Notes under the pieces: model-generated
What the model saw: only the letters and a program-made list of their open reading frames with translations
Database searches by the model: none
Told to the model about the DNA's origin: nothing
Shown here: positions 9,232 through 11,267 of the stretch, one piece after another
How the letters are laid out: every line of letters starts with the position of its first letter
How positions within the stretch are numbered: the stretch's first letter is position 1
Source of the DNA: Chitinophagaceae bacterium
GTDB lineage: Bacteria > Bacteroidota > Bacteroidia > Chitinophagales > Chitinophagaceae
Direction: 5' to 3'
Length of the DNA: 11,267 nt
NCBI GenBank assembly: GCA_025963615.1
Contig: JAOQAL010000005.1
Span: forward strand, 1-11,267
Translations under genes and position numbers: made by a program

Positions 9232-9314
9232 TCCACGAAGTGCTGAGAAAGGTGAGGGTGGTCTTATTGGTTCCTACCCCTTACGTTCTCCGCATCCCTT
9301 GCGCCCTTTAGGTA
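9232..9314. repeat. degenerate intergenic dyad repeat (possible)
   Basis: The stretch has a purine-rich arm (CCACGAAGTGCTGAGAAAGG) and, about 40 bp later, a pyrimidine-rich arm (TTCTCCGCATCCCTTGCGCC, followed by CTTTAGGT). The two arms resemble the halves of the CACAGAG/CGCAAAG-type intergenic inverted repeats found in many bacterial genomes, here in decayed form. Pairing between the arms is only partial, so this rests on resemblance, not on a clean hairpin. Confidence 0.3.
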
Positions 9315-9338
9315 AAATATCAGTTTTGAGACAGCCTC
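9315..9338 (+). repeat. direct repeat, copy 1
   Basis: This is a 24-bp element whose core is TTTTGAGACAGCCTC (9324-9338). It matches copy 2 at 9420-9443 in 20 of 24 positions. The core is an imperfect dyad (GAGAC-A-GCCTC). Together the two copies flank an 81-bp segment that carries a hairpin. Confidence 0.6.
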
Positions 9339-9378
9339 ATTGATTTAAGCCTCGGAAAATCTTCAATCTGCATTCTGA

Positions 9379-9396
9379 ATCCGAAAACTTTCGGAT
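9379..9396. repeat. perfect 8-bp inverted repeat / hairpin
   Basis: ATCCGAAA (9379-9386) and TTTCGGAT (9389-9396) are perfect reverse complements separated by AC. The dyad is flanked by related CTGAAT sequences on both sides. No T-tract follows, so it is not a standard terminator. It may be a protein-binding dyad or part of a repeat element; no function can be assigned. Confidence 0.55.
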
Positions 9397-9419
9397 CTGA
9401 ATTCCGTTCCGGGCCAGTG

Positions 9420-9443
9420 AAATATTACTTTTGAGGCGGCCTC
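9420..9443 (+). repeat. direct repeat, copy 2, with weak terminator-like end
   Basis: The core TTTTGAGGCGGCCTC (9429-9443) differs from copy 1 at two transition positions that make its dyad perfect (GAGGC-G-GCCTC). It is followed by TTTTT (9444-9448), giving a short terminator-like structure. The stem is only 4 bp when a 3-nt loop is allowed, so termination would be weak. Confidence 0.55.
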
Positions 9444-9445
9444 TT

Positions 9446-9468
9446 TTTATCCATTATCCCTGGATAAA
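9446..9468. promoter_or_regulatory. inverted repeat in the rsmA promoter region (possible operator)
   Basis: TTTATCCA (9446-9453) and TGGATAAA (9461-9468) are perfect reverse complements separated by 7 nt. The dyad ends 8 bp before the candidate -7 box, about where a -33 element would lie. That position would suit a repressor or activator site. It could equally be a small hairpin without function. Confidence 0.35.
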
Positions 9469-9475
9469 TTCATTT

Positions 9476-9483
9476 TACATTTG
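9476..9483 (+). promoter_or_regulatory. candidate -7 promoter box for rsmA
   Basis: TACATTTG matches the Bacteroidota -7 consensus TAnnTTTG at every fixed position. Only 5 bp separate it from the ATG at 9489, so transcription would begin at or very near the start codon and the mRNA would be leaderless or nearly so. No TTG-type -33 element is seen at the normal distance, where an inverted repeat lies instead. Confidence 0.4.
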
Positions 9484-9488
9484 CATCC

Positions 9489-10247
9489 ATGTATACCTTG
9501 AGGAAATCGCTGGGGCAGCATTTTTTAAAAGATGAAAATATCTGTAAAAAAATCATAGTCGCCTTGCAGCAGCATTCTTTTAACCGTTTGGTGGAAGTAG
9601 GGCCTGGTGGCGGTGCTCTTACAAAATATCTTTTGCAGATCGATGCGATTGACTTTAAAGCCGTAGAGCTGGATGACGAAAAAGTAGACTATCTTCTATT
9701 GAATTATCCTCAATTAAAAGGGAAAATTATTCACCGGGATTTTCTTGAAATGGATAAACCATTTGATGATCCATTTACTGTTATCGGAAACTTCCCCTAC
9801 AATATCTCTTCACAGATACTTTTTAAAATACTGGAGTGGAAAGATGAGGTAGAATGTGTAGTGGGCATGTTTCAGAAAGAAGTGGCGCAAAGGGTGGCTG
9901 CAAAGGAAGGAAATAAGGTATATGGGGTTATCAGCGTCCTGGTACAGGCTTTTTTTAGAATAGAATATCTTTTTGAAGTCAGTGAGGGGAGTTTTCAACC
10001 ACCTCCTAAAGTCAAAAGTGCTGTCATCCGGTTGGTACCGAACAAAGAAAAATTAATCATGAAGAGCGAGAAGGATTTCTTTTTATTGGTGAAAACGGCA
10101 TTCAACCAGCGTAGGAAAAAATTGCGGAACGCCGTAAAAAGTTTGTTTGATACCGCTGAATTGGACGATGATTTGTTTGACAAAAGAGCGGAACAGTTAA
10201 CGGTACAGGAATTTGCGGCATTAACCTTCAGAATGAACCGCCCATGA
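9489..10247 (+). CDS. rsmA: 16S rRNA (adenine(1518)-N6/adenine(1519)-N6)-dimethyltransferase
   Basis: RsmA (KsgA) uses S-adenosylmethionine to dimethylate two adjacent adenines in the 3' terminal helix of 16S rRNA during late 30S subunit assembly. Its loss typically confers kasugamycin resistance. The protein is 252 residues, full length for the family. It opens with the conserved SLGQHFLKDENI (7-18), which fixes the start at the ATG at 9489. The SAM-binding motif is EVGPGGGALT (36-45), with the acidic residue Glu60 after the next strand (AVELD) and Asp84 in HRDF. The catalytic motif is NFPY (101-104), a variant of NLPY. Further family blocks are FQKEVAQRV (128-136), FQPPPKVKSAVIRL (169-182) and FNQRRKKLRNA (205-215). 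It lies 88 bp before the dehydrogenase gene with no clear terminator between, so the two may be co-transcribed. No Shine-Dalgarno sequence is present. Confidence 0.97.
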   Translation: MYTLRKSLGQHFLKDENICKKIIVALQQHSFNRLVEVGPGGGALTKYLLQIDAIDFKAVELDDEKVDYLLLNYPQLKGKIIHRDFLEMDKPFDDPFTVIGNFPYNISSQILFKILEWKDEVECVVGMFQKEVAQRVAAKEGNKVYGVISVLVQAFFRIEYLFEVSEGSFQPPPKVKSAVIRLVPNKEKLIMKSEKDFFLLVKTAFNQRRKKLRNAVKSLFDTAELDDDLFDKRAEQLTVQEFAALTFRMNRP

Positions 10248-10335
10248 TAAATTGTCATCCTTATTACAGGATAAAGAGAAAAATAAATATCGTAAAAAAT
10301 CTGTCCATTTTGATCAATAAATTATTTCGGGTAAA

Positions 10336-11211
10336 ATGAAAAAAGCCATTATAACAGCAAAAGTTCATGATCATTTATTAAATCGTTTAAAAGAAAGCGG
10401 CTATGAAATAGCGTACCAGCCTGGAATCAGTTATGAAGAATTAAAAGGCCGTGTTGATGATGCAGAAGGATTGATAATGACAACCCGGTTTAAAATTGAT
10501 AAGGCGATCATCGATAAAGCGGCCGGGCTTAAATGGATCGGAAGATTAGGCAGCGGTATGGAGCATATAGATGTGAAGTATGCGGAAAGTAAAGGAATAA
10601 AATGTGTAAGCAGTCCGGAAGGCAACCGTAATGCGGTGGCTGAGCATGCGCTTGGCTTAGTGTTAAACCTGATGAACAAAATCTCTTCCTCTTGCAGTGA
10701 AGTGCAGGAAGGTAAATGGATCCGCGATGCTAACCGTGGAACAGAGCTGTTTGGAAAAACAGTTGGCATCATTGGTTATGGAAATACGGGCAGTGCTTTT
10801 GCGGCGTTATTAAAATCTTTTAATGTTACCGTGCTTGCTTATGATAAATATAAATTTGGTTTTGGTGGAGAATATGTAAAAGAAGCGAGTTTGGAACAGA
10901 TTGGGAGGTATGCGGATGTAATAAGCTTTCATGTAGCCCTGACAGAAGAAACTTTTCATATGGCGGACAAAAAATTCTTTGATTCGTTACAGGAGAAGCC
11001 TTGGCTATTAAATACTTCCCGGGGAAAAGTGGTGGACGAGCATGCACTTATTGCCGCATTAAAAGAAAACAAAATTGCAGGTGCCGGGCTGGATGTGATG
11101 GAAAATGAAAGACTGGACACTTATTCAGCGGAGGAAAACGAAAAATTGCATTGGCTTTCAACCCAGCCAAATGTAATTGTCACGCCCCATATAGCGGGAT
11201 ATAGACAGTAA
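10336..11211 (+). CDS. D-2-hydroxyacid dehydrogenase (SerA-like superfamily), C-terminus cut by an in-frame stop
   Basis: This cytosolic NAD-dependent oxidoreductase would interconvert a 2-keto acid and a D-2-hydroxy acid; 3-phosphoglycerate is one possible substrate. The 291 residues comprise an N-terminal substrate-domain part (1-105), the NAD-binding Rossmann fold with GYGNTG (147-152) and the cofactor-selecting Asp170, and a return to the substrate domain after about 283. The catalytic set is present: Arg229 in NTSRGK, Glu258 after LDVMEN, and His285 in TPHIAG. The start ATGAAAAAAGCC begins directly with the first beta strand. The gene stops at TAA (11209-11211) just after TPHIAGY. The same frame continues with AIKKMSEVLADKI and stays open to the window end, which looks like the missing final helix of the family. 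It may therefore be a nonsense-truncated or misread gene. There is no C-terminal ACT domain, so it is not a long-form SerA. The exact substrate cannot be told. Confidence 0.85.
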   Translation: MKKAIITAKVHDHLLNRLKESGYEIAYQPGISYEELKGRVDDAEGLIMTTRFKIDKAIIDKAAGLKWIGRLGSGMEHIDVKYAESKGIKCVSSPEGNRNAVAEHALGLVLNLMNKISSSCSEVQEGKWIRDANRGTELFGKTVGIIGYGNTGSAFAALLKSFNVTVLAYDKYKFGFGGEYVKEASLEQIGRYADVISFHVALTEETFHMADKKFFDSLQEKPWLLNTSRGKVVDEHALIAALKENKIAGAGLDVMENERLDTYSAEENEKLHWLSTQPNVIVTPHIAGYRQ

Positions 11212-11265
11212 GCTATAAAAAAAATGAGCGAAGTCCTTGCCGATAAAATTAAAAATAAAAAAAAA
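11212..11265 (+). pseudogene. severed in-frame C-terminal tail of the dehydrogenase
   Basis: Directly after the TAA the same frame reads AIKKMSEVLADKIKN and then lysines, without another stop to the window edge. In related D-2-hydroxyacid dehydrogenases the TPHIAG(W/Y) motif is followed, after a few residues, by a helix of the type xxKMSEVLLDKI that closes back onto the substrate domain. This stretch fits that helix in both position and sequence. A single G-to-T change (GAA to TAA) would explain the break. The window ends in eleven A residues, so the true end of the gene is not seen. Confidence 0.55.
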
Positions 11266-11267
11266 AA

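Noticed and set aside
10248..10335. Terminator between rsmA and the dehydrogenase
   Set aside because: Only a 5-bp ATCCT/AGGAT dyad is present and it is followed by A-rich, not T-rich, sequence. No convincing promoter was found either; TCCATTTTG fits the -7 consensus poorly.
10431..10772. 113-codon minus-strand open frame opposite the dehydrogenase
   Set aside because: It is a shadow of a well-conserved Rossmann-fold gene, with no plausible start context or motifs.

Overview
The window looks like a chromosomal segment of a Bacteroidota bacterium, most likely of the Chitinophagaceae type. Three things point there: two large exported proteins end in type IX secretion (T9SS) C-terminal domains, genes lack Shine-Dalgarno sequences and start in A/T-rich contexts, and one gene has an exact TAnnTTTG-type -7 promoter box. 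The genus is not resolvable from the sequence alone.

Layout: (1) Positions 1-108 hold the probable tail of a gene entering from the left, then a strong hairpin terminator. (2) 107-1975, minus strand: a di-haem cytochrome c peroxidase/MauG-family protein with a long helical N-terminal extension. Its stop codon lies inside the T-tract of the terminator. (3) 2111-4777 and 4812-9194, plus strand, 34 bp apart: two very large secreted proteins that probably form a transcription unit. The first is a purple-acid-phosphatase-like metallophosphoesterase. The second is a modular surface protein with a DUF11-type repeat and about 20 aspartate-rich, calcium-binding-type repeats. They share a related N-terminal beta-rich module and both carry T9SS sorting tails. 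(4) 9195-9488: a 294-bp intergenic stretch rich in short direct and inverted repeats, ending in the rsmA promoter region. (5) 9489-10247: rsmA (ksgA), the 16S rRNA dimethyltransferase. (6) 10336-11211: a D-2-hydroxyacid dehydrogenase of the SerA-like superfamily. It ends at an in-frame TAA, after which the reading frame continues with family-like sequence to the window end.

How the parts relate: the divergent left half is a cell-envelope and secretion block: a periplasmic peroxidase on one strand, a phosphatase and a calcium-binding surface protein on the other. The right half is housekeeping. I see no CRISPR array, transposase, tRNA, rRNA, phage gene or recognisable defence system. The points most worth a second look are the disrupted C-terminus of the dehydrogenase, the module shared by (and apparently inserted into) the secreted pair, and the repeat-rich intergenic region before rsmA with its possible leaderless start.
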